From Rhizobium sp. CF080 (lineage in GTDB: Bacteria > Pseudomonadota > Alphaproteobacteria > Rhizobiales > Rhizobiaceae), in contig NZ_AKKC02000015.1 of NCBI RefSeq assembly GCF_000282095.2, positions 62,001-126,000 of the forward strand: DNA of 64,000 nucleotides, in the 5' to 3' direction. This document shows positions 55,752-64,000 of the stretch, one piece after another. The translations under genes and the position numbers were made by a program. Position 1 is the stretch's first letter, and each line of letters opens with the position of its first letter. The notes under the pieces were generated by a model. That model worked only from the letters and a program-made list of their open reading frames with translations, did not search any database and had not been told where the DNA came from.

Positions 55752-55823
55752 GATGGGAGAATCCGTGAGAGGCTGCTGATGCCTACGGCAACCACGTTCG
55801 TCCATCAAAGACAAGCCGGCTTG

Positions 55824-56570
55824 TCAACGTGGAGCCGGGTATGCGGCGTCATACCGCTCAGGCGAAAATCGGGCTTTGGGGGCTGCGGACTTCGCCGTGG
55901 GGCAGTCCCGCTTCAACGGGCATTCGTTACAAAGCGGCGTTTCGAAACGGCAGACCGTCTGGCCAAGGCGCTTTACGAGAACGTGGAATTCGGAAAAATC
56001 CGACGCCGTCCAGTCCGTGGCCGCAGCCATGACCCTGGCATAGGCGGTTTCGATATCCGCCCTGGCTCCGACGATGCCAAACCGAGCGAGAACGCGCAGC
56101 ACATGGGTATCGACCACGAAGGCCGGCATTGCGAGCGTGCTGAAATTGAGGGTCGAGGCCGCGACCTTGGGGCCGACACCCGGGAGCGCTTCGAGCCAGG
56201 CAAGGGCTTGCGGGGTCGGCATGTTTTTCAGAAACGACAGATCGAAATCGGGGTTGCGCACGGCGATAATGCCGAGCGCAGCCTTCAGATTTCGCGCCTT
56301 TTCATCCGCGAAGGTGACCTTGGCGATGACCGCCTCGATCTCGGTGGCTGGCGCTTGCGCAAGATCCGACCAGCGGGGATAACGGCGGATCAGACGCTCG
56401 TAAGCGCGCAGAGAGACTTCGTCCTTGGTACGGCTGCTGATCAAGGATTTGATCATCTGCCCGATCGGTTCGCGCAAATTGTGGGGGCGGTAACCGCTCA
56501 GCATGGAACGCAGGCGGTCGCGCATCAACGTTATGTCTGTCGGCGTGCCGAAATCGAAAGCTATCTGCAT
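55824..56570 (-). CDS. endonuclease III-like DNA glycosylase (HhH-GPD, Fe–S)
   Basis: A 248-residue base-excision repair enzyme. The helix-hairpin-helix reads LEALPGVGPKVAASTLNF, with the Lys position of endonuclease III kept. The catalytic Asp is in AFVVDTHVLRVLARFGI. The [4Fe-4S] loop CRFETPLCNECPLKRDC matches C-x6-C-x2-C-x5-C exactly. The overall sequence is divergent from Nth and near the 'endonuclease III-like' subfamily, so it is not necessarily the main Nth of the cell. It is 72 bases upstream of DUF486. Confidence 0.92.
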   Translation of the reverse strand: MQIAFDFGTPTDITLMRDRLRSMLSGYRPHNLREPIGQMIKSLISSRTKDEVSLRAYERLIRRYPRWSDLAQAPATEIEAVIAKVTFADEKARNLKAALGIIAVRNPDFDLSFLKNMPTPQALAWLEALPGVGPKVAASTLNFSTLAMPAFVVDTHVLRVLARFGIVGARADIETAYARVMAAATDWTASDFSEFHVLVKRLGQTVCRFETPLCNECPLKRDCPTAKSAAPKARFSPERYDAAYPAPR

Positions 56571-56766
56571 TCCTTATTATTAGAACAAATGATGAACATT
56601 TCAAGCTGATTTTCGCCCAGGCCTGGGTCTCAATCGCTTGTGCCGGCTCGCTGCATTCCCGAAACTCAAATCCCAGACAAAATCGCTGCTGGGCGAGGGT
56701 GACGGGATAGCAGTATTTCCGCGATGTCCGAGCGCTTTGCTTGACGCTCGAACAGCACGATAAAAT
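56571..56766. other. intergenic region without clear gene
   Basis: Almost 200 bases. Long frames on both strands are Arg-rich and without a ribosome-binding site. It is probably the promoter region of the nth-like gene and the 3' end of the small gene's transcript. Confidence 0.4.
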
Positions 56767-56925
56767 TCAGTGGAGCGTCCCGGGACGGATTTCGTCTTCA
56801 AGAATACGGAAGGCTTCGTAGAGCGCCTCGACAAGGATATCGGTCAGCTTATCGGCGTCGTTGTCTTGAAGGAAGAGCGCGAGCGACTGTTCGGACGGCG
56901 GGTGGGTATTGGCTTCGTTCGACAT
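56767..56925 (-). CDS. 52-residue acidic small protein
   Basis: The frame starting at ATG 56925 encodes MSNEANTHPPSEQSLALFLQ, then DNDADKLTDILVEALYEAF and a short charged tail ending in GTLH. GAGGACA lies eight bases upstream, which makes translation credible. It is a short soluble acidic helix-former with no known domain. An EcfG-type promoter consensus lies about 115 bases upstream on the same strand. It has been easy to miss because of its size. Confidence 0.6.
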   Translation of the reverse strand: MSNEANTHPPSEQSLALFLQDNDADKLTDILVEALYEAFRILEDEIRPGTLH

Positions 56926-57164
56926 ATCATTGTCCTCAATCTAAACCGGAATCATTCCGGATGAGGTTGATGGTAGGAGCGCTTGCTTGCGCCGAGCTTG
57001 ACGAGGATGCCGACCCGTCAGCAAGCTCAGCGAGAGGGAACGGGCATCCGTCGCCAACGTTCCCGATTTGATACAATTATCGCATAAGATAGATTATGGA
57101 ACTAAACGATATATCCGGAAGCCCTGGAAACCAAGGATTTGGTCACTCCATCCACGCGGCCAGA
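56926..57164. other. intergenic region with stress-promoter motif
   Basis: Contains the EcfG-type motif (57039–57063) and a small palindrome (CCGGAATCATTCCGG near 56945–56959). The part near 57070–57115 is AT-rich. No other gene was seen. Confidence 0.45.
57039..57063 (-). promoter_or_regulatory. EcfG-type general stress promoter upstream of the 52-residue gene
   Basis: On the minus strand GGAAC (57063–57059) and CGTT (57042–57039) are separated by exactly 16 bases, a full match to GGAAC-N16/17-CGTT. The site is nearly palindromic (GGGAACG … CGTTCCC), so the same match exists on the plus strand, where no gene follows. The minus direction has the small gene downstream. Confidence 0.6.
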
Positions 57165-57986
57165 TCAGAGATCGACGGCGACTTCGAACGTCAAGCCGTC
57201 ATAGGCCGGTTCGATATGCTGCGGCGTCTCTGCCATCACCGTGTCGTAGTCGAGCGGAAGATGCATATGCGTCAGGATCGCATGCTTCGGCGCAAATTTC
57301 GCGATCCATTCGAGCGCCTGTTCCAGCGACAGATGGCTCGGATGATATCTGTACTGCAGCGTATCGATGATCAGCACGTCAAGCCCGCCGAGCCTCGAGA
57401 CGCTCTCAGGCGGAAAGTCGCTGACGTCGCTGCAATAGGCTACGTCGCCGATCCGGAAACCCAGCGAATGGATGTCGCCATGCACCTGCAGATGCGGCAG
57501 GAAACGGATCGGTCCGCCCGGCCCGTCTATGACGATGGGCTCGTCCATTGTCTCGATCAGAAACGGCCGGACGATCGGCGGATAATTGCCGCCAGGCGGC
57601 GTTTCCAGGCAATAGCCAAATCCCTGGCGGATCCGGTCCATGGTGACCGGATCCGCATAGATCGGGATACGATGGTGCTGCAGGATGAAATAACCGCGCA
57701 GGTCATCGATGCCGTGCAGATGATCCGCATGGGCGTGGGTATAGAGAACCGCATCGACCCGCTGGACCCTGGCGGCGATCATCTGTTCGCGGAAGTCCGG
57801 GCCGGTATCGACCACGACCACCGTACTGCCACCATCGGGTGCGATCTGCTCGACCATGAAGGCGGCACGCGTGCGGCGGTTCTTCGGGTTGTTCGGATCG
57901 CAGGCGCCCCAGTCGCCATTCAGCCGCGGCACGCCGGGCGACGACGAGCAGCCTAGAATGGTGAAACGCCGCCGATATCTCGCCAC
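57165..57986 (-). CDS. MBL fold metallo-hydrolase (PhnP-like)
   Basis: A 273-residue protein of the metallo-beta-lactamase superfamily. The di-metal motif VLYTHAHADHLHGIDDL (HxHxDH) is complete; further ligands are LQVHGDIHSLGF and DTGPDFREQMI, plus HAILTHMHLPLDY. This branch resembles PhnP-type cyclic phosphodiesterases; the substrate is not proven. The start is GTG at 57986, three bases after the tatD stop, as always in this rhizobial operon order. Confidence 0.93.
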   Translation of the reverse strand: MARYRRRFTILGCSSSPGVPRLNGDWGACDPNNPKNRRTRAAFMVEQIAPDGGSTVVVVDTGPDFREQMIAARVQRVDAVLYTHAHADHLHGIDDLRGYFILQHHRIPIYADPVTMDRIRQGFGYCLETPPGGNYPPIVRPFLIETMDEPIVIDGPGGPIRFLPHLQVHGDIHSLGFRIGDVAYCSDVSDFPPESVSRLGGLDVLIIDTLQYRYHPSHLSLEQALEWIAKFAPKHAILTHMHLPLDYDTVMAETPQHIEPAYDGLTFEVAVDL

Positions 57987-57989
57987 AGA

Positions 57990-58772
57990 TCAGAGCCTCG
58001 GCATCTTGGAGAAGATGCGGAACGCGTTCTCCGTGGTAACCTCGGCAATCTCCTCGTAACTGACGCCCATGCATTCGGCGAGCACTTCGGCCGTGTTCAC
58101 GACGTAGGACGGTTCGTTGCGTTTGCCGCGCCAGCGTTTTGGAGCCAGATACGGCGCGTCGGTTTCGACCAGCAAGCGGTTGAGCGGCACGGTTTTGGCG
58201 ATCGTGCGCAGGTCTTCCGATTTCGGAAATGTCAGGATGCCTGAGAACGAGACGTAGCCGCCGAGCTCGACGCCGATCCGGGCAAGGTCTGCGCCGGACG
58301 AGAAGCAATGCAGGATGAAAGGGAAGGCCCCCTTCCCGCTTTCCGTCGTCAGGATCTCGCCCATGTCCTCGTCGGCGCTGCGGCTGTGGATGACCAGCGG
58401 CAAGCCGGTTTCCCGGGCAGCCGCGATATGGCGGATCAGCCCGGTCTTCTGGTCGGCCGGCGTCTGCGTGTCGTAGAAATAGTCGAGCCCGGCCTCACCG
58501 ATCGCAACGATCTTTTCATGCGCATTGGCAAGCCGCACCAGGTCTTCCGTCTGGATATCCAGCTCTTCGCCGGCATTGTTCGGATGCGTTCCAACCGAGC
58601 AGAAGACCGACGGATATTGCTCGGTGAGAGCCAGCAGGCCGTCGAGTTTTCGCACCCGCGTTGAAATCGTCACCATCTGGCCGACGCCGGACGCATGGGC
58701 GCGCAACACGATCGCGTCGCGCTCCTCGGCGAAATCGGCAAAGTCCAGGTGGCAATGGGTATCGATCAACAT
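57990..58772 (-). CDS. TatD family DNase
   Basis: A 260-residue metal-dependent hydrolase with 3'-exonuclease and DNase activity reported for the family. Metal ligands are visible in LIDTHCHLDFADF, IGEAGLDYFYD, PLVIHSRSADED, FILHCFSSGADL and LLVETDAPYLAPKR. It lies between metG and the MBL gene, ten bases after metG and three bases before MBL. An exact role in DNA degradation or quality control is not settled. Confidence 0.95.
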   Translation of the reverse strand: MLIDTHCHLDFADFAEERDAIVLRAHASGVGQMVTISTRVRKLDGLLALTEQYPSVFCSVGTHPNNAGEELDIQTEDLVRLANAHEKIVAIGEAGLDYFYDTQTPADQKTGLIRHIAAARETGLPLVIHSRSADEDMGEILTTESGKGAFPFILHCFSSGADLARIGVELGGYVSFSGILTFPKSEDLRTIAKTVPLNRLLVETDAPYLAPKRWRGKRNEPSYVVNTAEVLAECMGVSYEEIAEVTTENAFRIFSKMPRL

Positions 58773-58782
58773 GGATAAGGCC

Positions 58783-60336
58783 TTATGCGCTCGCTTCCGG
58801 CGCCACATAACGCGGGAAGACCGGCGTCGGCGCTTCAAGCGGCGTGCCGGGCTTCAGGCGACCGGCTTCGCCGAGCGCCAGGAAATCTCGCTTATCTGCC
58901 GGAGAAGCCACGAGATCGAGCAGCTTGGCCGACGATTCCGGCATGAACGGCTGCAGCAGAATGGCGATCTGGCGCACCACCTCCGCCGTCACGTAGAGCA
59001 CCGTGCCCATGCGGGCCGGATCGGTCTTTTTCAGCACCCACGGCGCCTGCGCCGCGAAATAACGGTCCGTCTCGGAAACGATACCGATGATCGCCGCAAG
59101 AGCGCGGTTGATGAGCTGCTTGTCCATCTCCTCGCGGCAGACGGCGATCAGGCCGTCTGTCGCCGCAAGCAGTTCCTTGTCGGCGTCGGTGAGCTCGCCC
59201 GGTTCCGGAACATGGCCGTCGCAATTCTTGACGATCATCGACAGCGAGCGGCTGGCAAGGTTGCCGATGCCGTTGGCCAGATCCGCATTCACTCGGGTGG
59301 CGATCAGCTGATCGTTGCAATTGCCGTCCTGGCCGAAGGAAATCTCGCGGCAGAGATAATAGCGCACGTAGTCGAGCCCGAACTTCTCCAGAAGCTCGAA
59401 CGGATCGACGACATTGCCGACCGACTTCGACATTTTCTCGCCGGCATTCAGCACGAAGCCGTGGGCAAAGACACGCTTCGGCAGCGACAGCCTGGCCGAC
59501 ATCAGGAAAGCCGGCCAGTAGACCGCGTGGAAGCGGATGATGTCCTTGCCGATGATATGCACGTCGGCCGGCCAGTATTTGGCGCGCGGGCCGTTCGGGT
59601 CTTCCATGTAGCCGGTGGCGGTGAGGTAGTTGGTCAGCGCGTCGACCCAGACATACATGACATGCGCCGGATCGTTCGGTACCTTGATACCCCAATCGAA
59701 GGTCGTGCGCGACACGGACAGGTCTCGCAAACCGGACTTCACGAAGGAGATCACCTCATTCCGGCGCTCGTTGGGGCCGATGAAATCCGGGTTTTCCTCG
59801 TAGTGCTTCAGCAGCTTGTCGCCGTATTCGGATAGCTTGAAGAAGTAGCTCGACTCCTCCACCCATTCCACCGGCGTTCCCTGCGGCCCGTAGCGGACGC
59901 CGTCGCGCACCGAGGTTTCATCCTCGGCATAAAACGCCTCGTCGCGCACCGAATACCAGCCGGCATAGGTGTCCTTGTAGATGTCCCCATTGTCGGCCAT
60001 CCGGTTCCAGATGTCCTTGGAGGCCTGGTGATGGCGCGGCTCGGTGGTACGGATGAAATCGTCGTTGGACGCGTTGAGCAGCTTGCCCATCCCCCGGAAT
60101 TCACTCGAATTGCGCTCGGCAAGGGCTTCCGGCGTGATGCCTTCGGCGCGCGCCGTCTGCTGCATCTTTTGCCCATGTTCGTCTGTACCGGTCAGGAAGA
60201 AAACATCCTTGCCGTCGAGGCGCTGGAAGCGCGCCATGGCATCCGTCGCGATCAGCTCGTAGGCATGGCCGATATGCGGCTTGCCGTTCGGGTAGGAAAT
60301 CGCAGTGGTGATGTAATAGGGCGTCTTATCGGACAT
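58783..60336 (-). CDS. metG: methionyl-tRNA synthetase
   Basis: Charges initiator and elongator tRNA-Met. The 517-residue class I enzyme has the HIGH motif in [17 protein letters not shown] and KMSKS in [16 protein letters not shown]. The zinc-binding cysteines of the CP insertion are absent ([18 protein letters not shown]), so it is the zinc-free type. There is no C-terminal tRNA-binding EMAP domain. An 8-bp hairpin lies between it and holB. I chose the ATG at 60336 ([12 protein letters not shown]) over one three codons upstream. Confidence 0.97.
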   Translation of the reverse strand: MSDKTPYYITTAISYPNGKPHIGHAYELIATDAMARFQRLDGKDVFFLTGTDEHGQKMQQTARAEGITPEALAERNSSEFRGMGKLLNASNDDFIRTTEPRHHQASKDIWNRMADNGDIYKDTYAGWYSVRDEAFYAEDETSVRDGVRYGPQGTPVEWVEESSYFFKLSEYGDKLLKHYEENPDFIGPNERRNEVISFVKSGLRDLSVSRTTFDWGIKVPNDPAHVMYVWVDALTNYLTATGYMEDPNGPRAKYWPADVHIIGKDIIRFHAVYWPAFLMSARLSLPKRVFAHGFVLNAGEKMSKSVGNVVDPFELLEKFGLDYVRYYLCREISFGQDGNCNDQLIATRVNADLANGIGNLASRSLSMIVKNCDGHVPEPGELTDADKELLAATDGLIAVCREEMDKQLINRALAAIIGIVSETDRYFAAQAPWVLKKTDPARMGTVLYVTAEVVRQIAILLQPFMPESSAKLLDLVASPADKRDFLALGEAGRLKPGTPLEAPTPVFPRYVAPEASA

Positions 60337-60383
60337 CAGGGGCACTCGGGCACTTGGATTTAGATCATGCCGCTCTTAGCGCA

Positions 60384-60403
60384 TGTTTCGCGGATGCGAA
60401 ACA
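60384..60403. repeat. hairpin between holB and metG
   Basis: TGTTTCGC and GCGAAACA form an 8-bp perfect stem with a GGAT loop. No T tract follows, so it is probably an mRNA structure within the operon or a weak end. Confidence 0.5.
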
Positions 60404-60440
60404 CAAAGTTCCTTGTTGGGTTCCCGCCCCTGCCCTTGGA

Positions 60441-61469
60441 TCAACGCCGCGCGGCGTCAAGGATGGACAAAATCGTCTGCTTGCGGTCGAGATTATAGGC
60501 CTGCGCGATGGTGATCTTCTCGGTCATGTCGCTGACGAGTTTTGCCTGCCTGTCGGCTGTCGAAAGATCGCCGGCCAAGGCTGCGTGGCGCGCGCGATCG
60601 ATCAGGTGGTCGCTCAGGTGCTCGAGGAAAAAGCCGAAGATCACTTCGCTGTCCTTGCCGGACAGCACGTCCGCCAGCCGGTGCATCGCCTTGCGGGCCG
60701 TCGGGCCGTCGGCCGCGATCACCTCGTCGAAGGCGGAAATGATTTCGGTGCCGCCGTAGTTCAGGAGTTTCAGTGCCTGGGAAACGCTGCCCTTGGACAT
60801 GCCGAGCACCATCTCTTGCGTCTTGCCGCCGTCGAGCGGCATGCCCAGGCCCGCGAGCGCCGTCGAAAGGTCCTGGTCACCGAGCGGCGACAAGCGCAGC
60901 GACTGGCATCGCGAGCGGATCGTCGGCAGCAGTTTTCCGGGCGCATGGGAAAGGACCAGGAAGAGTGCCCGCCGGGGCGGCTCCTCGAGAATCTTCAGGA
61001 TGGCGTTCGCCGCATTGCGGTTCAGGTCATCGGCCGGATCGATGATGACGATCCTCCAATTGCCGGTGCCTGACGTCTGGGAGAAGAAATGCCCGGCCCT
61101 GCGCACCTCGTCGACCGTGATCGCGGTTTTCGTCTTGCCGGTCTTCTCGTCCACCGGGCGGGCGAGATGCAGGAGATTGTGCGAGGCTCCGGAAGCAATC
61201 TGGCGGCTGACGGGCGAGTTGAGGTCGGGATCGGCGAGATGGTCCGGCGCCATCGCAGGATCGGGATGGGACAGAACGTGGTTGGCGAAACGGAAGGCAA
61301 GCGTCGCCTTGCCGATGCCTTCCGGCCCTTCGATCAGGATCGCGTGATGGCCTTTGCCCGACTGGTAGCTGCGTGCCAGAAAATCCTCGGCAGCGTGATG
61401 ACCATAGAGATGCGGATTGCGCGCCGGCGGCACGGCGCCTTCCAGGAGGCCGGCAGATTCCTCGCTCAT
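60441..61469 (-). CDS. holB: DNA polymerase III subunit delta'
   Basis: Clamp-loader subunit. The 342-residue AAA+ protein has an altered P-loop ([17 protein letters not shown]), the Walker B-like [20 protein letters not shown], and sensor 1 and SRC region [19 protein letters not shown]. The zinc cysteines of gamma/tau are absent. The C-terminal helical collar is present. Its ATG overlaps the tmk stop by four bases (ATGA), so both genes are translationally coupled. Confidence 0.95.
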   Translation of the reverse strand: MSEESAGLLEGAVPPARNPHLYGHHAAEDFLARSYQSGKGHHAILIEGPEGIGKATLAFRFANHVLSHPDPAMAPDHLADPDLNSPVSRQIASGASHNLLHLARPVDEKTGKTKTAITVDEVRRAGHFFSQTSGTGNWRIVIIDPADDLNRNAANAILKILEEPPRRALFLVLSHAPGKLLPTIRSRCQSLRLSPLGDQDLSTALAGLGMPLDGGKTQEMVLGMSKGSVSQALKLLNYGGTEIISAFDEVIAADGPTARKAMHRLADVLSGKDSEVIFGFFLEHLSDHLIDRARHAALAGDLSTADRQAKLVSDMTEKITIAQAYNLDRKQTILSILDAARR

Positions 61470-62164
61470 CCGACCGATTCCGCGCTGCTCTTCTGGGTAA
61501 AGCTCAGTTCGCGTACCAGCGGTTCGACGATCGAGAAAATCTCGTCGGCGATCTCGTCTTCCGAACGCTCGGCATTGACCACCTGGCAGCGTTCCGGCTC
61601 CGCTTCGGCGATCTCCAGATAGGCCTCGCGGCGCTTTTCGTGGGTCTCGATCTCCTCGCGTTCGAAGCGATCGGGAGCGCTGTCGGCGCCGCGCTTGCGG
61701 GCGCGGTTCAGCCCGACTTCGGCCGGCAGGTCGAGGATCAGCGTGCAATCCGGTACCACACCATTGATCGCCACCCGCTGCAGGGCCTCGATATAGTCAG
61801 GCTCCAGATTGCCGGTGACGCCCTGGTAGACGCGCGAGGAATCGATGAACCGGTCGCACAGCACGATGGCGCCGCTTTCGAGCGCAGGCCGGATTACTTC
61901 CTCGACATGGTCATTGCGGGCCGCGGCAAACAGGATCGCCTCCATCCGCACGCCGAACTCTTCCGCAGCACCTGAGAGCAGGACGTGGCGCACAGCTTCC
62001 GCCCCCGGCGAGCCGCCAGGCTCCCGGGTCATCAGCACATCATGGCCGCGGCGACGCAGCTGATCCGCCAGCCGGCGAATCTGGGTGGATTTGCCAGCCC
62101 CCTCGCCGCCTTCGAAAGTTACGAACAATCCGGAATGTTCTGCCACGCGTCTTTCCGCACTCAT
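61466..62164 (-). CDS. tmk: thymidylate kinase
   Basis: Phosphorylates dTMP to dTDP. The 232-residue enzyme has the P-loop [20 protein letters not shown], the substrate motif [15 protein letters not shown] and the lid region [15 protein letters not shown]. The N terminus has a short extension of about ten residues. I chose the ATG at 62164. It is the gene upstream of holB, with which it overlaps. Confidence 0.96.
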   Translation of the reverse strand: MSAERRVAEHSGLFVTFEGGEGAGKSTQIRRLADQLRRRGHDVLMTREPGGSPGAEAVRHVLLSGAAEEFGVRMEAILFAAARNDHVEEVIRPALESGAIVLCDRFIDSSRVYQGVTGNLEPDYIEALQRVAINGVVPDCTLILDLPAEVGLNRARKRGADSAPDRFEREEIETHEKRREAYLEIAEAEPERCQVVNAERSEDEIADEIFSIVEPLVRELSFTQKSSAESVG

Positions 62165-62215
62165 TTTATGCTCAAGCTTATAACGCATATGGGTGTGCTG
62201 CGAAACATCGTGTTG

Positions 62216-63382
62216 TCAAAGCCAGAAGAACATCAGTTCAAGCAGCGCGTCCGTCGCCTGGCTGACGAGGCTGCCCGTTCCGACCGATTTCGCCGTCACC
62301 AGCGGCACTTCCCGCACCACCCGGTCGCCCGCCGAAATTCTCAGCACGCCGACATCCTGACCTTCTGCGACCGGAGCCCTGAGCGGCCAGCGATAGACGA
62401 TTCGCCCGGACAGGCGATCGGGATTGTTGGCAGGCAGGTAGATATCGACCGGTTCTTTGGCAACGAGGTCGACATGGCTCGACGTGCCGCCATAGACGCT
62501 CGCCTGGCCGATCACCTCGCCCTGCTTGAAGAGGACCTTGGTCTCGAACGAGGAAAGCCCCCATTCGAGCACTCGTCTCGCCTCCTCCAACCGCTCCTTG
62601 TCGCTTGCGAGCCCACCCATGGCGAGGAAGAGCCGCGTGCCGTTGCGTGCCACCGACGCCACCAGGGCATAACCCGAACCTTCCGCAAAGCCCGCACCCA
62701 GGCCGTCGACGCCGATATTGAGCGAGAAAAGCGGGTTCTTGTTGCGCTGGAAGATCTTGTTCCAGGTGAAATCGGGCTGCGCGTAGATCGGATAGAATTC
62801 CGGATATTCGCGGAAGATATGGCGAGAGAGTTCGACGAGGTCGCGCACGGTCGTACGGCTGTCCTTGTCCGGCAGACCGGTGGAATTGCCGAAGACGGAA
62901 CGTCCGAGCCCCAGATCCTTGGCGCGCGCCGTCATGCGCGCTGCAAACTCGCCTTCCGAATGGGAAATACCTTCCGCCAGCACGATGCAGGCATCATTGC
63001 CGTTCTGGACGACGACGCCCTTGACGAGGTCTTCGACGCGTATCTGGGATTTCAAGGCTGCAAACATGGTCGTGGTGCCGGAGGGCGCGCCCCCCGTGCG
63101 CCAGGCAAATTCGGAAACCGGAAAGATCGTGTCGCGGCTGATCTCGCCGCGTTTCAACGCACTGAAGACCAATTCCATGGTCATCAGCTTGGCGAGTGAG
63201 GCCGGCGGAAAGCCCTGATTTTCATTGGAGGCAAGCAGGACGGTGCCGGTCTTGGCCTCTACCATATAGACCTGCTTGGCCTTGGTCACGAAAGCGGGTG
63301 GCGGTTCCTGCGCGTGGACGGCTCCCGAAAGCGCGCCGGCTTGCAGGAATACCAGGCAAAGAAGAATGAGCAGGCGCCGCAT
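62216..63382 (-). CDS. D-alanyl-D-alanine carboxypeptidase family protein with degenerate catalytic motifs
   Basis: A 388-residue exported PBP5-family (S11) protein; signal peptide MRRLLILLCLVFLQAGALSG and cleavage near AHA. The SxxK motif is intact (PPASLAKLMTMEL), but SxN reads NGN (VVQNGNDACIVLAE) and KTG reads GAG (NIGVDGLGAGFAEGSGYAL). The C-terminal PBP5_C beta domain (EVIGQASVYGGTSSHVDLVA) is present. Loss of the KTG lysine should abolish or greatly reduce carboxypeptidase activity. It sits between tmk and rlpA, a conserved rhizobial position. The other dac gene (16058) has all motifs. Confidence 0.92.
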   Translation of the reverse strand: MRRLLILLCLVFLQAGALSGAVHAQEPPPAFVTKAKQVYMVEAKTGTVLLASNENQGFPPASLAKLMTMELVFSALKRGEISRDTIFPVSEFAWRTGGAPSGTTTMFAALKSQIRVEDLVKGVVVQNGNDACIVLAEGISHSEGEFAARMTARAKDLGLGRSVFGNSTGLPDKDSRTTVRDLVELSRHIFREYPEFYPIYAQPDFTWNKIFQRNKNPLFSLNIGVDGLGAGFAEGSGYALVASVARNGTRLFLAMGGLASDKERLEEARRVLEWGLSSFETKVLFKQGEVIGQASVYGGTSSHVDLVAKEPVDIYLPANNPDRLSGRIVYRWPLRAPVAEGQDVGVLRISAGDRVVREVPLVTAKSVGTGSLVSQATDALLELMFFWL

Positions 63383-63450
63383 GATCACCCCATGAACCGT
63401 TCTGTCCCATGCGTAGCAGTGGCGATTGCACCCCGCAATCGCCACTTGGA

Positions 63451-64000
63451 TTAGCGCACGGGCTTTTGAGCGGCCTTGGGACCTTCCAGCACCATGTTGC
63501 CGAACATGACCTGCGGAGTTTTCGCCTGAGGTGCCGATGCATAGGCGGATTCGAGGTTCCGCGCCTGCGATGGCCTTGCCTGAGCCTCAACCGGATAGGA
63601 AGGAGCAACCTGCCGGGTCTGCGCGAGACCACCGCCGGCAACCGGCCGCTCCATCGGAAGCGGACCGACCTGCGGCAACATCGAGAAATTCTCGAAGGCC
63701 TCGAAAGCCTGGGGCGCGGCGGAAACCGGCGCCGGGCCGCTCGGCGTGCGGCCTGCCAGCGCGATCGGACGCGGCATGGCCGAGCCGTAGCTCTGGAGCT
63801 GGTCGCCGAATGTCTGGTTCGACGCGACCATGACGCCGGTGGCGATCTGGCCTTCCGGTCGGATCGACGGCATGCGATCGCCCTTGCGGATGTAGGATGC
63901 CATCAGGAACGGCATGTCCTTCCCGTCCATGCGGGCGCGGCCGACATATTGCACGTTAACGTGAGCCGTGCCGATCCGCTTCATGTCGAGCATTTCGGCG
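63451..64000 (-). CDS. rlpA: RlpA-like septal ring lytic transglycosylase family protein, C-terminal part (5' end beyond window)
   Basis: The frame is open to the window edge, so only the C-terminal 182 residues are seen. The start of the visible part, AEMLDMKRIGTAHVNVQYVG, is the end of the double-psi beta-barrel (RlpA) domain. The rest is a Pro/Ala-rich tail (PSGPAPVSAAPQAFEAF) without an SPOR domain. RlpA cleaves naked glycan in some species and is an outer-membrane lipoprotein. It lies 68 bases upstream of the dac-like gene, in the same orientation. Confidence 0.8.
   Translation of the reverse strand, partial: AEMLDMKRIGTAHVNVQYVGRARMDGKDMPFLMASYIRKGDRMPSIRPEGQIATGVMVASNQTFGDQLQSYGSAMPRPIALAGRTPSGPAPVSAAPQAFEAFENFSMLPQVGPLPMERPVAGGGLAQTRQVAPSYPVEAQARPSQARNLESAYASAPQAKTPQVMFGNMVLEGPKAAQKPVR

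Overview
The window looks like chromosomal core DNA of an alphaproteobacterium of the order Rhizobiales, most likely family Rhizobiaceae (Rhizobium, Agrobacterium or a relative). The evidence is gene order and family content: rlpA–dac–tmk–holB–metG–tatD–MBL, ppiD–trpD–trpC–moaC–moeA and tpiA–secG–pyrG, plus many alphaproteobacterial families (DUF1489, DUF2336, PAS_5, BTLCP peptidase, HWE-kinase bacteriophytochrome). Composition is GC-rich almost throughout. No insertion sequence, integrase, rRNA or CRISPR array was seen. The genome outside this window was not seen, so statements about where the 'normal' copy of a paralogue lies are inference.

Layout. 1–5.8 kb: glutathione-dependent formaldehyde dehydrogenase (cut by the window edge), an acetyltransferase, an SRPBCC–site-2-protease fusion, an unknown protein, an EamA transporter and lipB. 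5.95–7.6 kb: tRNA-Leu(GAG) with its terminator, followed by a visibly more AT-rich two-gene cassette (a membrane protein and a dUTPase/dCTP-deaminase-fold protein), which is the only clear accessory segment. 7.6–13.6 kb: OsmC, two BON proteins, a peptide-deformylase-like protein lacking metal ligands, mgtE, a MerR regulator with a near-perfect operator palindrome, DUF1624, DUF599 and a 33-residue membrane peptide. 13.7–23.8 kb: sdaA, DUF1489, a DD-carboxypeptidase with SPOR domain, a BTLCP peptidase, a long intergenic region with an orphan terminator, tandem PilZ, PAS_5, rhomboid, CBS and patatin proteins. 23.9–28.8 kb: hisI, folE, a NifU-like scaffold, yidD, DUF1697 and thrS. 28.9–41.3 kb: exported and flavin-dependent proteins, a CitE-fold protein without its acidic residues, DUF2336, an AI-2E family transporter, a bacteriophytochrome–HWE kinase–REC hybrid, parE and a secreted hydrolase. 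41.4–49.8 kb: tpiA, secG, pyrG, an SDR, a divergent pair of citrate-synthase homologues (one with an N-terminal DNA-binding domain), a VOC protein and a photolyase. 49.8–57 kb: moeA, moaC, trpC, trpD, ppiD, a DUF486 protein, an endonuclease-III-like enzyme and a 52-residue protein preceded by an EcfG-type stress promoter motif. 57.1–64 kb: MBL hydrolase, tatD, metG, holB, tmk, a second DD-carboxypeptidase-like protein with lost catalytic motifs, and the 3' part of rlpA.

How the genes fit together. Most of the window is housekeeping: translation (thrS, metG, tRNA-Leu), replication (parE, holB, tmk), cell wall (two dac genes, rlpA), membrane protein biogenesis (secG, yidD, ppiD), tryptophan, histidine and folate synthesis, and molybdenum cofactor. 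Three proteins look like enzymes that kept their fold but lost catalytic residues (the deformylase-like protein, the CitE-like protein and the dacF-like protein). Together with the tRNA-adjacent nucleotide-metabolism cassette and the HTH–citrate synthase divergon, these are the best leads for unusual biology.
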